Position numbers and translations under genes: made by a program
The notes under the pieces: model-generated
What the model saw: only the letters and a program-made list of their open reading frames with translations
Told to the model about the DNA's origin: nothing
The model's database searches: none
Assembly (NCBI GenBank): GCA_944324475.1
Contig: CALUWK010000004.1
Location: forward strand, 25,899 to 89,898
Length of the DNA: 64,000 nucleotides
Reading direction: 5' to 3'
From: Candidatus Gastranaerophilales bacterium
GTDB lineage: Bacteria; Cyanobacteriota; Vampirovibrionia; Gastranaerophilales; Gastranaerophilaceae
Shown here: positions 28,666 through 38,013 of the stretch, piece by piece
Position numbering within the stretch: the stretch's first letter is position 1
Layout: each line of letters starts with the position of its first letter

Positions 28666-29535
28666 ATGTTTTCAGGTATAGTTAAAAAGTCATTTGATAC
28701 TGTAAATGAGAATTCTGCAATTACTTTATTTTTTGTTTTATTTTTAATTGCATTTAATTTTCTTTTACCATATATATTTTCGGCAAAATCTTTTGTTACA
28801 ACAGTCATGCTAGTGCTTTGTGCGTTTTTATTTACGGCAGTGTTTATTGCAGGTTGGATAAATGTTTTAAAAGAGTCTGTCGATAAAGAAAAAATTAAAG
28901 AAAAGAATTTTTCTGCAATATTTTTTGATGGTGCAGGAAAAAATATTGTCCCAGTTGTAGTGAGTTTATTTTTATATTTATTTTTGCTTGGTATTGTCCT
29001 TTTTTTGGTTGGAAGATTTGCACAGTATTTTTTTGGTAGTCTTGATTTTTTGTTTAAAGATATACTTAACATGACTCCTGAACAAAACTCTTTTATGGAC
29101 TATATTAAAAAACTTTCAGTTGAGCAGTTGTATGTAATATATGGTTGGCAGTTGAGTTTTATGCTTGCTATAGCTATTTTTAATTTTTTCTTTTTATTTA
29201 TGGCTCCTGCTCTTGCTCAAGAAAGTAAAATAAATTTATTTTTAAAAGCTTTTTGGGCTTTCAAAAATTCTATATGTTTCACATTTAAAAATTTTATTCC
29301 AGTATTCGGAATATATTTTTTAATATGTTTTATTTCAGGTATTTTGAATATTATTAGAGCTATTACAATGGCAAATATTGTTCTTGCAATATTATTTTTA
29401 TTTATTTACATATATTTTGTAGCTTATACTATTATGTTAATATTTAATTATTATGAGCAGAAAAATTATTGTAATAACGGGACCGACGGCATCAGGGAAG
29501 ACGAAATTAGCGATAAACCTTGCGAAGGTAATTGA
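28666..29535 (+). CDS. Polytopic membrane protein, unknown function
   Basis: 289 aa with about six membrane segments (near 18-40, 43-65, 97-118, 160-182, 205-225, 230-262), a layout seen in DUF975/YIP1-like proteins; not assigned to a family. The last 28 codons run into miaA in another frame (83-nt overlap), ending in a charged Cys- and Gly-containing tail unlike the rest. Ribosome site AGAGGA before the ATG. Confidence 0.75.
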   Translation: MFSGIVKKSFDTVNENSAITLFFVLFLIAFNFLLPYIFSAKSFVTTVMLVLCAFLFTAVFIAGWINVLKESVDKEKIKEKNFSAIFFDGAGKNIVPVVVSLFLYLFLLGIVLFLVGRFAQYFFGSLDFLFKDILNMTPEQNSFMDYIKKLSVEQLYVIYGWQLSFMLAIAIFNFFFLFMAPALAQESKINLFLKAFWAFKNSICFTFKNFIPVFGIYFLICFISGILNIIRAITMANIVLAILFLFIYIYFVAYTIMLIFNYYEQKNYCNNGTDGIREDEISDKPCEGN

Positions 29536-30331
29536 TGCTGAAATTATTTGTGCTGATTCGAGAATAGTATATAAAGGTCTTGATATTGTGTCGGCAAAAC
29601 CGACAAAAGTTGAAATGGATAATGTTAAGCATCATTTGATTGATATAGTTGAACCTGATGTTGAGTTTAGTGCCGGTGATTTTGTTGAACATTCTAAAAG
29701 AGCTATTTGTGAAATTCAAAATAGAAAAAAAAATGTTATAGTGTGTGGCGGAACTTGGTTTTATATAAAAAATTTACTTGGAAATAAGACACTTTTGGAT
29801 TGTCCTTCTAATTGGGAATTGAGAAATGAATTATCAAAATATGAAAGTAGGGTTTTGTGGGAAAAATTAAATTTATTAGATGAAGATAGGGCCAAGAAAA
29901 TTCATCCGAATAATAAAGATAAAATTATAAGGGCGCTTGAAATGTGTGAAATATTAAAAATGCCTGTAAGCAAATGTCAAAGGGCTGATAACAATGAATT
30001 TCAATCAATTTGGTTTATGTGTGGTTTTGAAAGAGAAGAACTATATAAAAGGATAAATAAAAGAGTTGATTTAATGTTCGAATCAGGTTTATTTGAGGAA
30101 TGGCAACAAAATAAACAAAAATACCCTGATTCGAAAGTTCTTGAAAATACAATCGGTTATAAAGAGTTTTATGATTTAGAAAAAGGAATCTATTGTAATC
30201 TTAATAAGGCAATAGAAAAAATTAAGCAACATACAAGAAATTTTGCAAAAAGACAGTTAACGTACTTTAGAAGTAACAAAAATATAAAGTTAATAAAGAA
30301 TTGTGATGATATTTTAAAGGAAATTAAATGA
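29453..30331 (+). CDS. miaA: tRNA dimethylallyltransferase
   Basis: 292 aa. Adds a dimethylallyl group to A37 of tRNAs reading UNN codons. P-loop ITGPTASGKTKLA at 7-19, ADSRIVYKGLDI (substrate Asp/Ser), and HHLIDIVEP; the C-terminus has ENTIGYKEF and QHTRNFAKRQLTYFR. Start must be at 29453, because the P-loop lies just after it, so the 83-nt overlap with the upstream gene is real in this assembly. Overlaps the next gene by 4 nt. Confidence 0.95.
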   Translation: MSRKIIVITGPTASGKTKLAINLAKVIDAEIICADSRIVYKGLDIVSAKPTKVEMDNVKHHLIDIVEPDVEFSAGDFVEHSKRAICEIQNRKKNVIVCGGTWFYIKNLLGNKTLLDCPSNWELRNELSKYESRVLWEKLNLLDEDRAKKIHPNNKDKIIRALEMCEILKMPVSKCQRADNNEFQSIWFMCGFEREELYKRINKRVDLMFESGLFEEWQQNKQKYPDSKVLENTIGYKEFYDLEKGIYCNLNKAIEKIKQHTRNFAKRQLTYFRSNKNIKLIKNCDDILKEIK

Positions 30332-30873
30332 AAAAGATTTTATTATTATTTATTGTTTTAATTTTTAATTGCTCTTTTGCTCAAGATATTGTTAAGGCAG
30401 GGATTAAATATAATGAAGCAAGTGCTAAAGTAGAAGCATTTAAAGATATTCAAAGAAAGATTGAAAAACATTTTTATAAAAGTTATTTAAGGGACAAAAA
30501 TTATAAAGAAAATATTGAATTAATTGAAAAAAAGATTTATGTAGTTGAAGGTAAAAGAACAATTTGTCCGTTTTATTTGAGAAAAACATTTTTGTCTTAT
30601 GCTATTGTTTATATGGATGAGCCAAGTATGGTATTTTACTACAATGTTTTTGGAAGTCTTGTTAAATTTGATATAATTGAAAAAAGTACTTATCCAAGAA
30701 GGACTTTCGGCTATTCCAGATTTGGTAATTTAATTAGTGTTGCCTTTGAAGTTGATAACAATGAACAATTTATTTATGATAAAGATGGTAAATTAATTGC
30801 CCATTGGTCAGGTTCGGAAATGATTGATGAAAAAACAAAATTTTTTAAAATTACAAGAATGATTGATGAATAA
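30328..30873 (+). CDS. Secreted hypothetical protein
   Basis: 181 aa with a clear signal peptide (MKKILLLFIVLIFNCSFA, cleavage after residue 18). The mature part is basic and mostly beta-predicted toward the C-terminus, where FGYSRFGNLISVAFEV then EQFIYDKDGKLIAHW resemble YD-type repeats (phenylalanine/tyrosine-Asp-x-x-Gly-x-L). Not recognised. ATG overlaps the miaA stop (ATGA). Confidence 0.75.
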   Translation: MKKILLLFIVLIFNCSFAQDIVKAGIKYNEASAKVEAFKDIQRKIEKHFYKSYLRDKNYKENIELIEKKIYVVEGKRTICPFYLRKTFLSYAIVYMDEPSMVFYYNVFGSLVKFDIIEKSTYPRRTFGYSRFGNLISVAFEVDNNEQFIYDKDGKLIAHWSGSEMIDEKTKFFKITRMIDE

Positions 30874-30894
30874 TTAAATTGCAAAAAAAAATTT

Positions 30895-30925
30895 TTTTGA
30901 GTATTATATATGTACTCACTCAAAA
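30895..30925 (+). promoter_or_regulatory. Inverted repeats in the rpsT leader
   Basis: Two alternative stems share one left arm: TGAGTA (30898-30903) with TACTCA (30913-30918), and TTTTGAGT (30895-30902) with ACTCAAAA (30918-30925). They lie about 40 nt before the rpsT ATG. Might be a leader control element or fortuitous promoter sequence. Confidence 0.3.
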
Positions 30926-30966
30926 CCTCGCAAGATACATTAGTAATTTTGTGAAAGGAAGCTAAA

Positions 30967-31236
30967 ATGGCAAATATTAAATCTGCAAAAAAAAGAGTAC
31001 TTGTTGCTCAAAGAAACACTGAAAGAAATACTGCTTTTAAGACAAGCATCAAGACTGCTGTTAAAAAAGCATTGGCTGTTGCGAATTCTGAAGATAAATC
31101 AGAATTAAATGTTGCTATATCTAAAGTGTATCAATTATGTGACAAAGCAGTAAGTAAAGGTATTTTACATAAAAATACAGCTGCCAGAAAAAAATCAAGA
31201 TTAACTAAAGCTATCAACAAATTAACGGTAAAATAG
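30967..31236 (+). CDS. rpsT: 30S ribosomal protein S20
   Basis: 89 aa basic helical protein binding 16S rRNA in the 30S body. Starts MANIKSAKKRVLVAQRNT and contains LHKNTAARKKSRLTKAIN near the C-terminus, both diagnostic. Ribosome site GAAAGGAAG; ends in a strong terminator. Confidence 0.97.
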   Translation: MANIKSAKKRVLVAQRNTERNTAFKTSIKTAVKKALAVANSEDKSELNVAISKVYQLCDKAVSKGILHKNTAARKKSRLTKAINKLTVK

Positions 31237-31255
31237 CGATAGTTAAGTTAAACTT

Positions 31256-31298
31256 AAAATCAAGAGCTTGGAAGTCATTATCCCAAGCTCTTGATTTT
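31256..31298. terminator. Bidirectional intrinsic terminator after rpsT
   Basis: A perfect 16-bp stem AAAATCAAGAGCTTGG / CCAAGCTCTTGATTTT with an 11-nt loop lies 20 nt past rpsT. T-rich tails on both strands also serve the convergent symporter gene. Confidence 0.85.
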
Positions 31299-31305
31299 AT
31301 ATTAT

Positions 31306-32826
31306 TTAGATTGTTTTTTCTTCATCTTTAAAGAGTCTGCATACGTTGTACTTTTTGCAATATTCAATTAAATCTCTTTTTATTTCAGGGCACAATACAT
31401 ATAAAGCAATAATATTAGGTACACACATAGCTATCATCATAGCATCTGTTATTTCAATAACTGATTTAACATTCATAACAGAACCTATAACAATAAATAC
31501 ACAATAAATAAGATTAAAGGCTAATGCTCTTTTTTTGCCTTCACCGAATAAAAATGTCCATGCTTTTTGTCCGTAATATGCCCAAGAAATTAAAGTAGAA
31601 AGAGCAAACATAATTGCTACAAGAGATAAAATGATTGGAAAAAATGGAATTACTGATTGAAAAGCATTTGATGCAAGTTCTATGCCAGATATTTCTTTTG
31701 CTGCATGGGTACAAGCCCCTGAAAATATAATTGCAAAAGATGTGAAAAGACATAACACTCCTGTTAAAAATGTTTCAAGTAGAGCAACAAAGCCTTGTGA
31801 TATTGGCTCTTTCGTTTGAGCAGTCGCATAAACAATCGCAGCAGCACCTGTTCCTGCTTCATTTGATTGAACAGAACGTCTTAGTCCTATTATTATTGTT
31901 CCAAATACTCCACCTGCAACCGCTGTTGGATGGAATGCTTCTTTTAAAATTAAAGCAAGGGCACTTGGAATATTTAAGATATTTGCAAAAATAACGATTA
32001 AACCTGATACAATATACATAATACACATTGTAGGAACAAGTATTGTTGTAATTTTTGCTATACTTTTAATACCGCCAACAGTTACCATTCCGACCAAGAT
32101 TGCAATTATAAGTCCAAATACCCAACCGCAACCGTGCATAAAGCTGTTTTCTCCACCTGTAATAAATAGAAATTGGTGAGTTGATTGATTTATTTGAATC
32201 ATGTTTCCGCCTGTGATGCCGCCACCAATACAGAGAATGGCAAATAAAACAGATAAGGGTTGTCCTAGCCAGCGTAATTTGCGACGTGTTAAACCGTGAG
32301 CGATGTAGTGCATCGGACCACCTGAAACAGAACCATCTTCATTAAATCTTCTGTATTTAACGGCAAGGGTCGCTTCAACAAATTTTATGGACATTCCTAA
32401 AATTGCTCCCGCAAAAATCCAAAATGCAGCTCCCGGTCCCCCTATTGAAATTGAAATTGCAACACCTGCAATGCTGCCTATTCCAATAGTTCCAGAAAGT
32501 GCAGTTGCTAAAGCCTGAAAAGATGAAACTTCGCCACAACCGTTTTCATTTTTCTCTGCAGGTTTTGAAACGGTTTCAAGAGCATGTTTGAAGCCCCAAA
32601 TGGCGATCCCTTTAAAATATATTGTAAAAAATATACCTGCAAATAATATCCAGAAAATTATGATTGGAACTTGTTGACCAAATAAATTAATTTTATAAAA
32701 AATGATATTAGCTATAAAATCTGATATCGGCGCGATGTTTTTATCCATAAATTCATCAACATTCATTGCGTTTGCATTTGCTATTGTGAGTATTGTTGTC
32801 AAAAATAAAGCCGATATTTTTTTCAT
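31306..32826 (-). CDS. Alanine/glycine:cation symporter (AGCS family)
   Basis: 506 aa sodium:alanine/glycine symporter in the inner membrane. About 11 transmembrane segments; family signature GTIGIGSIAGVAISISIGG and PGAAFWIF around 115-140, SGGPMHYIAHGL, and RRSVQSNEAGTGAAAI. The N-terminal ~22 residues (MKKISALFLTTILTIANANA) look like a cleavable signal or first helix. I choose the ATG at 32826 because AAAGGG lies 10 nt before it; the TTG at 32835 is less likely. Confidence 0.92.
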   Translation of the reverse strand: MKKISALFLTTILTIANANAMNVDEFMDKNIAPISDFIANIIFYKINLFGQQVPIIIFWILFAGIFFTIYFKGIAIWGFKHALETVSKPAEKNENGCGEVSSFQALATALSGTIGIGSIAGVAISISIGGPGAAFWIFAGAILGMSIKFVEATLAVKYRRFNEDGSVSGGPMHYIAHGLTRRKLRWLGQPLSVLFAILCIGGGITGGNMIQINQSTHQFLFITGGENSFMHGCGWVFGLIIAILVGMVTVGGIKSIAKITTILVPTMCIMYIVSGLIVIFANILNIPSALALILKEAFHPTAVAGGVFGTIIIGLRRSVQSNEAGTGAAAIVYATAQTKEPISQGFVALLETFLTGVLCLFTSFAIIFSGACTHAAKEISGIELASNAFQSVIPFFPIILSLVAIMFALSTLISWAYYGQKAWTFLFGEGKKRALAFNLIYCVFIVIGSVMNVKSVIEITDAMMIAMCVPNIIALYVLCPEIKRDLIEYCKKYNVCRLFKDEEKTI

Positions 32827-32966
32827 AATTAACAAACCCTTTCTATTTTATATGGGGCAGGTTTAATATTATCAGGAATATATAAAAATTACTATTTTTG
32901 AAGTTTAGATTTTAACATTTTGTAAATAAGTAAACAAAATAAAGCTTTTTATATTATTCTATTCTT

Positions 32967-33746
32967 ATGAAATTAAGGTTCAAAGTTTGTTTAATAATTT
33001 TACTTTTTGGAGTTTTGAATTTAGGTGTTTTAGCTTCTGAAGTTAAATTTATTTTTTTAACAGATATTGGTTTGCAGAAAAATAATGCCTATAAACTTCA
33101 AGAAACTATTAAAGAATTGAACAGCTACAAGGATGTTGATTTTATAGTTTTTGGTGGAGATAATCTTCAAAAAGCAAGTATCGAAAATTTGAATTATTTT
33201 ACACATCTTTTAAGAAAAGTAAATAAAAAAACTGTTGTTTTATTGGGTAATTCGGATGTTTTATCAAGTTCGGGTATTAATAAAGATTACTATATGAAAA
33301 GAGTTAAGCGTGCTCTTTGGTGGCGCCATAGCAATAAACCTAATTTTACTTTTAAATCAAAAGGTTATTTGTTCGTTGTAATGGATGGTTCTAAACAGTA
33401 TTTTCAATCTTCTAATGGTTATTATCCAAAAAGTGAGTTAATGTGGTTAGAAAAAACTCTTGAAAAAAATAAGAAAAAAGATGTAATTATTTTACAACAT
33501 TTTCCGTTATTAGAGACTGAATCAAAATGGTTAGAAACAGCAAAAACAGAAGAATATAAGGAAATTTTAAATAAATATAAAAATGTTAAAGTTATTGTTT
33601 CTGGTCATTATGGTGAAGATATTGAATTGACACAAGACGGGATTTACCATATCGTAACTCAAAAATATAGTGAAAATGGAGCATATAAGATAATTGAAAT
33701 TGACTTAGTTAATGATTATATAGGGACTTATCTTGTTGTAGAATAA
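32967..33746 (+). CDS. Secreted calcineurin-like phosphoesterase with degenerate metal site
   Basis: 259 aa with signal peptide (cleavage near LGVLA-S, residue 23). Follows the metallophosphoesterase plan, but several metal ligands are changed: first motif LTDIG (DxG for DxH), GGDN intact, GNSD (for GNHD), LQHFP intact, and SGHYGE (for GHxH). Metal binding is thus partly lost, suggesting a binding role or altered chemistry. Single gene with its own AT-rich promoter region, upstream of glnA. Confidence 0.75.
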   Translation: MKLRFKVCLIILLFGVLNLGVLASEVKFIFLTDIGLQKNNAYKLQETIKELNSYKDVDFIVFGGDNLQKASIENLNYFTHLLRKVNKKTVVLLGNSDVLSSSGINKDYYMKRVKRALWWRHSNKPNFTFKSKGYLFVVMDGSKQYFQSSNGYYPKSELMWLEKTLEKNKKKDVIILQHFPLLETESKWLETAKTEEYKEILNKYKNVKVIVSGHYGEDIELTQDGIYHIVTQKYSENGAYKIIEIDLVNDYIGTYLVVE

Positions 33747-33860
33747 ATGATATTAAATTTGTATAAAAAAATTGCCATTTTGAAAATTTTTCATATAGTA
33801 TTTTAATTATATTTAAAACTTTGTTTTAAAAAGTAGCCAAGAGGTATTTTAGGAGGAAAT

Positions 33861-35201
33861 ATGACAGATACCCAAACAAAAAAAGCAAAAATTATTAAAT
33901 TATGCGAAGAAAATAACGTTGGTTTTATTAGATTGCAATTTTGTGATATTAATGGAACAATTAAAAATTTATCCTTGCCTGTAAGTCAATTAAATAAGGT
34001 TTTAAATAATGAAATTATGTTAGATGGTTCATCAATTAAGGGTTTTCGTAGCATTGAAACATCGGATATGTATTTTTTTCCTGATCTAGACACTTTTACG
34101 ATTCTTCCTTGGTGTGAAAGAGACGGAGAAAATGTTGCAAGAATAATTTGTGATATTCATAATGCGGATGGTACTCCTTTTGAAGGGTGTCCCAGATGTA
34201 ACTTAAAGAGAATGATTGCAAAAGCAGAAAGACTTGGCTACAAAATGAATGTTGGTCCAGAAGCAGAGTTTTTTATCTTTGAACTTGATAAAAATGGCGA
34301 AGCAACCACAAAACCGCATGATAAAGGCGGATATTATGATGCTGCTCCGACTGATATGGCGGAAGATATAAGGCGTGACATAGTAGGTAGTTTAGAAGCA
34401 ATGGATTTTGAAATTGAAGCTTCTCACCATGAAGTAGCAGACGGTCAACATGAAATTGATTTTAAATATGCAGATGCCTTAACTACGGCGGATAATATAA
34501 TAACTTTTAAGTATGTGGTTAAAAGCATTGCAACTGAATACGGAGTGCACGCTACTTTTATGCCAAAACCAATATTCGGTATTAACGGCTCAGGCATGCA
34601 TTGTAATTTGTCTTTATTTAAAGATGGCAAAAATGTTTTTTATGCTCCGGAAAATGATTATCAGTTATCAAAAGAGGCACTTTATTCAATAGGTGGTGTT
34701 TTAAAACATGTTAAAGCTTTTACGGCAATAACAAACCCTCTTGTTAACAGTTATAAAAGGCTTGTCCCTGGGTATGAGGCACCTGTATATCTTGCTTGGA
34801 GTTTAGCAAACAGATCGGCTCTAATTAGGGTTCCTGCAAAACGAGGTGTAGCAACAAGAATAGAACTTCGCTCTCCTGACCCTTCTTGTAATCCATATTT
34901 AGCTCTTGCTTCTATATTAGGCGCTATTTTAGATGGTGTTGAAAATAAAATCGAGCCACCTCAACCTGTTGAAGAAAATATCTATGAAATGACTCCAAAG
35001 GAGTTGAAAAATGCAAATATTGAGTCACTTCCCGGAACATTATATGAAGCAATTGAACTTTTAAAACAGGATGAAGTTGTAAAAGATTCTTTAGGAGAAC
35101 ATATATACCACGAGTTTAGACTGGCAAAAGGTGTAGAGTGGGACAGATATAGAACTTATGTAACTCAGTGGGAGTTGGATTCTTATTTGAACGCATATTA
35201 A
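33861..35201 (+). CDS. glnA: Glutamine synthetase type I
   Basis: 446 aa, the length of the GSI-alpha subtype without the 25-residue insertion. Ligates ammonia to glutamate. LDGSSIKGF (about 54-62), [45 protein letters not shown] and [16 protein letters not shown] are the active-site motifs. No GlnR/NtcA site was recognised. Strong ribosome site AGGAGG, 6 nt before the ATG. Confidence 0.97.
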   Translation: MTDTQTKKAKIIKLCEENNVGFIRLQFCDINGTIKNLSLPVSQLNKVLNNEIMLDGSSIKGFRSIETSDMYFFPDLDTFTILPWCERDGENVARIICDIHNADGTPFEGCPRCNLKRMIAKAERLGYKMNVGPEAEFFIFELDKNGEATTKPHDKGGYYDAAPTDMAEDIRRDIVGSLEAMDFEIEASHHEVADGQHEIDFKYADALTTADNIITFKYVVKSIATEYGVHATFMPKPIFGINGSGMHCNLSLFKDGKNVFYAPENDYQLSKEALYSIGGVLKHVKAFTAITNPLVNSYKRLVPGYEAPVYLAWSLANRSALIRVPAKRGVATRIELRSPDPSCNPYLALASILGAILDGVENKIEPPQPVEENIYEMTPKELKNANIESLPGTLYEAIELLKQDEVVKDSLGEHIYHEFRLAKGVEWDRYRTYVTQWELDSYLNAY

Positions 35202-35228
35202 AAAAGCCCTATTAAGGGCTTTTTTAAT
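35197..35228. terminator. Bidirectional intrinsic terminator after glnA
   Basis: Perfect 14-bp stem ATTAAAAAAGCCCT / AGGGCTTTTTTAAT with a 4-nt loop, starting at the glnA stop codon and also covering the end of the convergent oxoamine synthase gene. Confidence 0.85.
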
Positions 35229-36495
35229 ATATTATTTTATACTGTTTTCCTTTTTTTATAATTATTTCACTTGCTAAATCGAGATCTTTATAACTTAAAT
35301 CTTTCATTACACAAAGTCTTAATCTGCATTCTTTTCTTCTTACAGCAGGATAAGTTACAATATTAACATAAACTCCTTCATTTCTTAGCTCTTGATATAA
35401 TTTGAATAATTTTGTTTCATCATATATCATAACAGGAATAATTGCGCTTTGAGAATTACCTATATCAAATCCGGCTTTTAAAAGTTTTTCTTTTAGATAC
35501 ATCGTTTTTTCCATTAACTCTTTTCTTCCTGCTTTGTCTTGTTCAAAAAGGTTAAAAACTTCAATTAAACCTCCTGCAACAGAAGCGCTCATGGCTGTGG
35601 AGAAGAAGTATGTTCTTGCATAAAGTCTTAAATATTGTATAATTTCACGTTTAGCTGCACAATACCCACCAAGTCCTCCTGGAGCTTTGGATAACATTCC
35701 GACATTAAGGTCAATTTTATCTCGAACATCATAAAATTCACTTGAGCCTTTGCCGGTTTTTCCTACAATTCCAACTCCATGGGCATCATCTACCATGATT
35801 TTACAGTTATATTTATGAGCTAACTCAACTATTTCGTTCAATGGTGCTATGTCTCCATCCATGGAGAAAACCCCGTCTGTTATTATTAATCTTCCTGTTA
35901 TGTTATCAGGAATTCTATTTAATATTTTTTCTAAGTATTTCATATTTCTGTGAGGGTATATTTTAATTTGCGCTCCTGATAATTGGCATCCGTCAAAAAT
36001 TGAAGCATGGTTGGCGCTATCATTAATTATAATATCTTCACTGTTGCATAAAGCTGAAATTACTCCCACATTTGTCCCATAGCCTGATGGAAAAACAATA
36101 GCATCTTCTGTTTCGTAAAATTTAGCAATTTTTTCTTCTAATGTACGATGCAGGTCGCATATTCCTGCGTAATTGGAAACTGCCCCCATGCCCATTCCAA
36201 ATCTTTCAAGTGCTTTTTTAGATGCATCCAAAACTTTTGGATGGTTTTGAATATTAAGGTATGAATTAGAGCCTAGCATGATAACATCATGTTTGTGACC
36301 GTTTTTTTCTTTTAATTTAACTAACGGTGATAGTTTATTTAAGCTTACCATTCCAAGAGCTTCATTTCCAGTTAAAACACCGCTTTTTAGAACTTCATCA
36401 ACTCTTTTTGTTTTATCAAATAAATCTTCGTTTTCTAAAGTATGAACAAAATTTTCAAATTTAATATTTATTGTTTGCGTTTCTAATGTAGACAA
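35224..36495 (-). CDS. Alpha-oxoamine synthase (KBL/BioF/SPT family)
   Basis: 423 aa PLP enzyme condensing an amino acid with an acyl-CoA. LGSNSYLNIQNHPKV, GMGAVSNYAGICDLHRTLEE, NDSANHASIFDGC, MVDDAHGVGIVGKTGKG and the PLP lysine loop MLSKAPGGLGGYCA are clear. The ~50-residue N-terminal extension is more like serine palmitoyltransferase-type or polyketide-linked members than BioF. No biotin or threonine-degradation genes are adjacent, so the substrate is open (glycine, alanine or serine). Confidence 0.85.
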   Translation of the reverse strand: MSTLETQTINIKFENFVHTLENEDLFDKTKRVDEVLKSGVLTGNEALGMVSLNKLSPLVKLKEKNGHKHDVIMLGSNSYLNIQNHPKVLDASKKALERFGMGMGAVSNYAGICDLHRTLEEKIAKFYETEDAIVFPSGYGTNVGVISALCNSEDIIINDSANHASIFDGCQLSGAQIKIYPHRNMKYLEKILNRIPDNITGRLIITDGVFSMDGDIAPLNEIVELAHKYNCKIMVDDAHGVGIVGKTGKGSSEFYDVRDKIDLNVGMLSKAPGGLGGYCAAKREIIQYLRLYARTYFFSTAMSASVAGGLIEVFNLFEQDKAGRKELMEKTMYLKEKLLKAGFDIGNSQSAIIPVMIYDETKLFKLYQELRNEGVYVNIVTYPAVRRKECRLRLCVMKDLSYKDLDLASEIIIKKGKQYKIIY

Positions 36496-36610
36496 TTTTA
36501 CCTCACTTTTTAATAAATTATTTAAAAAATAATAATTTTTGTTATTGCAAAAAAGTATAATACTAATGCACTATTTTTTATTGTATAATAGAGTAATATC
36601 AGGGATAGTT

Positions 36611-37879
36611 ATGAAACAGGATATGTTTGAAAAAATATTTAAAGCAATTTGTAAATCAATTAATTCAAAGACAGCAAAAGCATTGATACCATTAATTGAT
36701 TTAACAAGAAAAATTAATAATAAACCATCTATACCAATAAAAGAGAAATTAGCAGAATTTGATTCTCCATCGCTAGGAGATAAAGTCATAATGCTTCATG
36801 GGGTTTCGGTTGGTGAAGTTGTATCATTGGAGAATTTAGTAAAAAAAATAAAAAGTAAGTTTCCAGATTTTAAACTCGTTATAACTACAGGAACACTTAC
36901 AGGTCAAGAGTTAGCAAAAAAGAAATATGATAAATTGGCTGATTTTATTACATATTTTCCATTAGATATTTATGAAGCAGTTGAAAAATTTTTAGATAAA
37001 ATTAAGCCATCAGTTATATTAATAGCAGAAACTGAAATTTGGCCTAATTTTGCCTTTTGTGCAAAAGAAAAAAATATTCCTTTATATATAATAAATGGTA
37101 GAATTTCAGATAAATCTTATCCTTCTTATTTAAAATTTAAGAAAATTTTTAAAATTATTTTAAACTGTTTTGATGGAGTGTTTTCTCAAAGCGAGCTTGA
37201 TAATAAAAGATTTATTTCTCTTGGAGTGGATGAGAAAAAAGCTCTTGTTATGAAAAATTTAAAGTTTGAAATTGAAAGAAAAAAATGCGATATCTTTTTA
37301 AATTCTGCTTCTTCCAAGGTTTTTATTGCAGCATCGACACATAAGGGTGAAGATGAAATTGCACTTGATGCTTTTAAAAAATTGAAAGAAAAAAATAGAA
37401 CTTTAAAAATGATTCTTGCTCCAAGGCACCTTACAAGATTAGATGAAGTTGAAAAATTAGTTAAAGAGACAGGTTTTAAATATGGTTTTAGAACTAAAAA
37501 AGATGATTTTTCAAACAATGATATTATAATTTTGGATACTTTAGGTGAGTTATCTAAAATATATGAAATAGTTGATGTAGCGTATATTGGAGGAAGCTTC
37601 AATAAAACGGGCGGACATAATCCTCTTGAAGCTACGATATATTCAAAACCTACAGTTTCGGGGCCTTCTGTTAAAAACTTTAGAGACATTTATGCTATTT
37701 TGGAGCGTGAAAAGGCAAGTTTTGTTGTAAAAAATAAATTTGAATTTTATTCGATATTAGAAAAATTGTTTAATGACGATGAATTTTATAACGAAATATC
37801 TAAAAATTGCGAAAGATGTTTTTTAAATCAACAAGGTGCTACTGAATTTGTAATTAATAAGTTAAAAGAAATTTTATAA
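36611..37879 (+). CDS. waaA: 3-deoxy-D-manno-octulosonic acid transferase
   Basis: 422 aa. Adds KDO to lipid A, so it implies an outer membrane with LPS. MLHGVSVGEVVSL (about 60), TTGTLTGQELAKKK, YFPLDIYEAVEKFL, AETEIWPNFAFCA (the catalytic and substrate motif), INGRISDKSYPSY, and C-terminal GGSFNKTGGHNPLEAT are family hallmarks. ATG at 36611 follows AGGGA; the longer frame from 36539 would start before the TATAAT at 36584-36589. It lacks the usual N-terminal membrane helix. Confidence 0.92.
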   Translation: MKQDMFEKIFKAICKSINSKTAKALIPLIDLTRKINNKPSIPIKEKLAEFDSPSLGDKVIMLHGVSVGEVVSLENLVKKIKSKFPDFKLVITTGTLTGQELAKKKYDKLADFITYFPLDIYEAVEKFLDKIKPSVILIAETEIWPNFAFCAKEKNIPLYIINGRISDKSYPSYLKFKKIFKIILNCFDGVFSQSELDNKRFISLGVDEKKALVMKNLKFEIERKKCDIFLNSASSKVFIAASTHKGEDEIALDAFKKLKEKNRTLKMILAPRHLTRLDEVEKLVKETGFKYGFRTKKDDFSNNDIIILDTLGELSKIYEIVDVAYIGGSFNKTGGHNPLEATIYSKPTVSGPSVKNFRDIYAILEREKASFVVKNKFEFYSILEKLFNDDEFYNEISKNCERCFLNQQGATEFVINKLKEIL

Positions 37880-37880
37880 T

Positions 37881-37908
37881 TTAAAAGCTCCCTTAAAGGG
37901 AGCTTTTA
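37881..37908. terminator. Bidirectional intrinsic terminator after waaA
   Basis: AAAAGCTCCCTT / AAGGGAGCTTTT stem immediately after the waaA stop, with T-run tails. On the minus strand it lies downstream of the serpin-like gene and of the GC-rich structured element, and could end their transcript. Confidence 0.8.
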
Positions 37909-37929
37909 ATCTTTGATTAAACACTAATC

Positions 37930-37998
37930 TTCAACGGGAGCAGTCGAGGGCTTTTATCTCCCCGAACGTCAACCCGACAAGTTATAAATTCCCGTTAT
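37930..37998. ncRNA. GC-rich structured intergenic element, candidate small RNA
   Basis: A 7-bp closing stem AACGGGA (37933-37939) / TCCCGTT (37990-37996) encloses a hairpin TCGaGGG (37944-37950), 9-nt loop, CCCCGA (37960-37965), and a further CGTCAACCCGAC segment. GC content is far above that of other intergenic DNA here. Orientation is unknown: on the minus strand it would lie just after the serpin-like gene and end at the terminator 37908-37881. It does not match the SRP, tmRNA, RNase P or riboswitch consensus motifs I know. Confidence 0.4.
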
Positions 37999-38013
37999 TT
38001 GTGTTTTATAACA

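Noticed and set aside
28662..29072. 136-codon minus-strand ORF
   Set aside because: It is an antisense shadow of the membrane-protein gene, with no ribosome site.
37186..37689. 167-codon minus-strand ORF
   Set aside because: Antisense shadow inside waaA, whose family motifs cover the same bases.
37930..37998. SRP RNA, tmRNA or a known riboswitch
   Set aside because: The diagnostic loops (e.g. GGAAG..AGCAG of SRP, tmRNA tag frame and ends) are absent on both strands.
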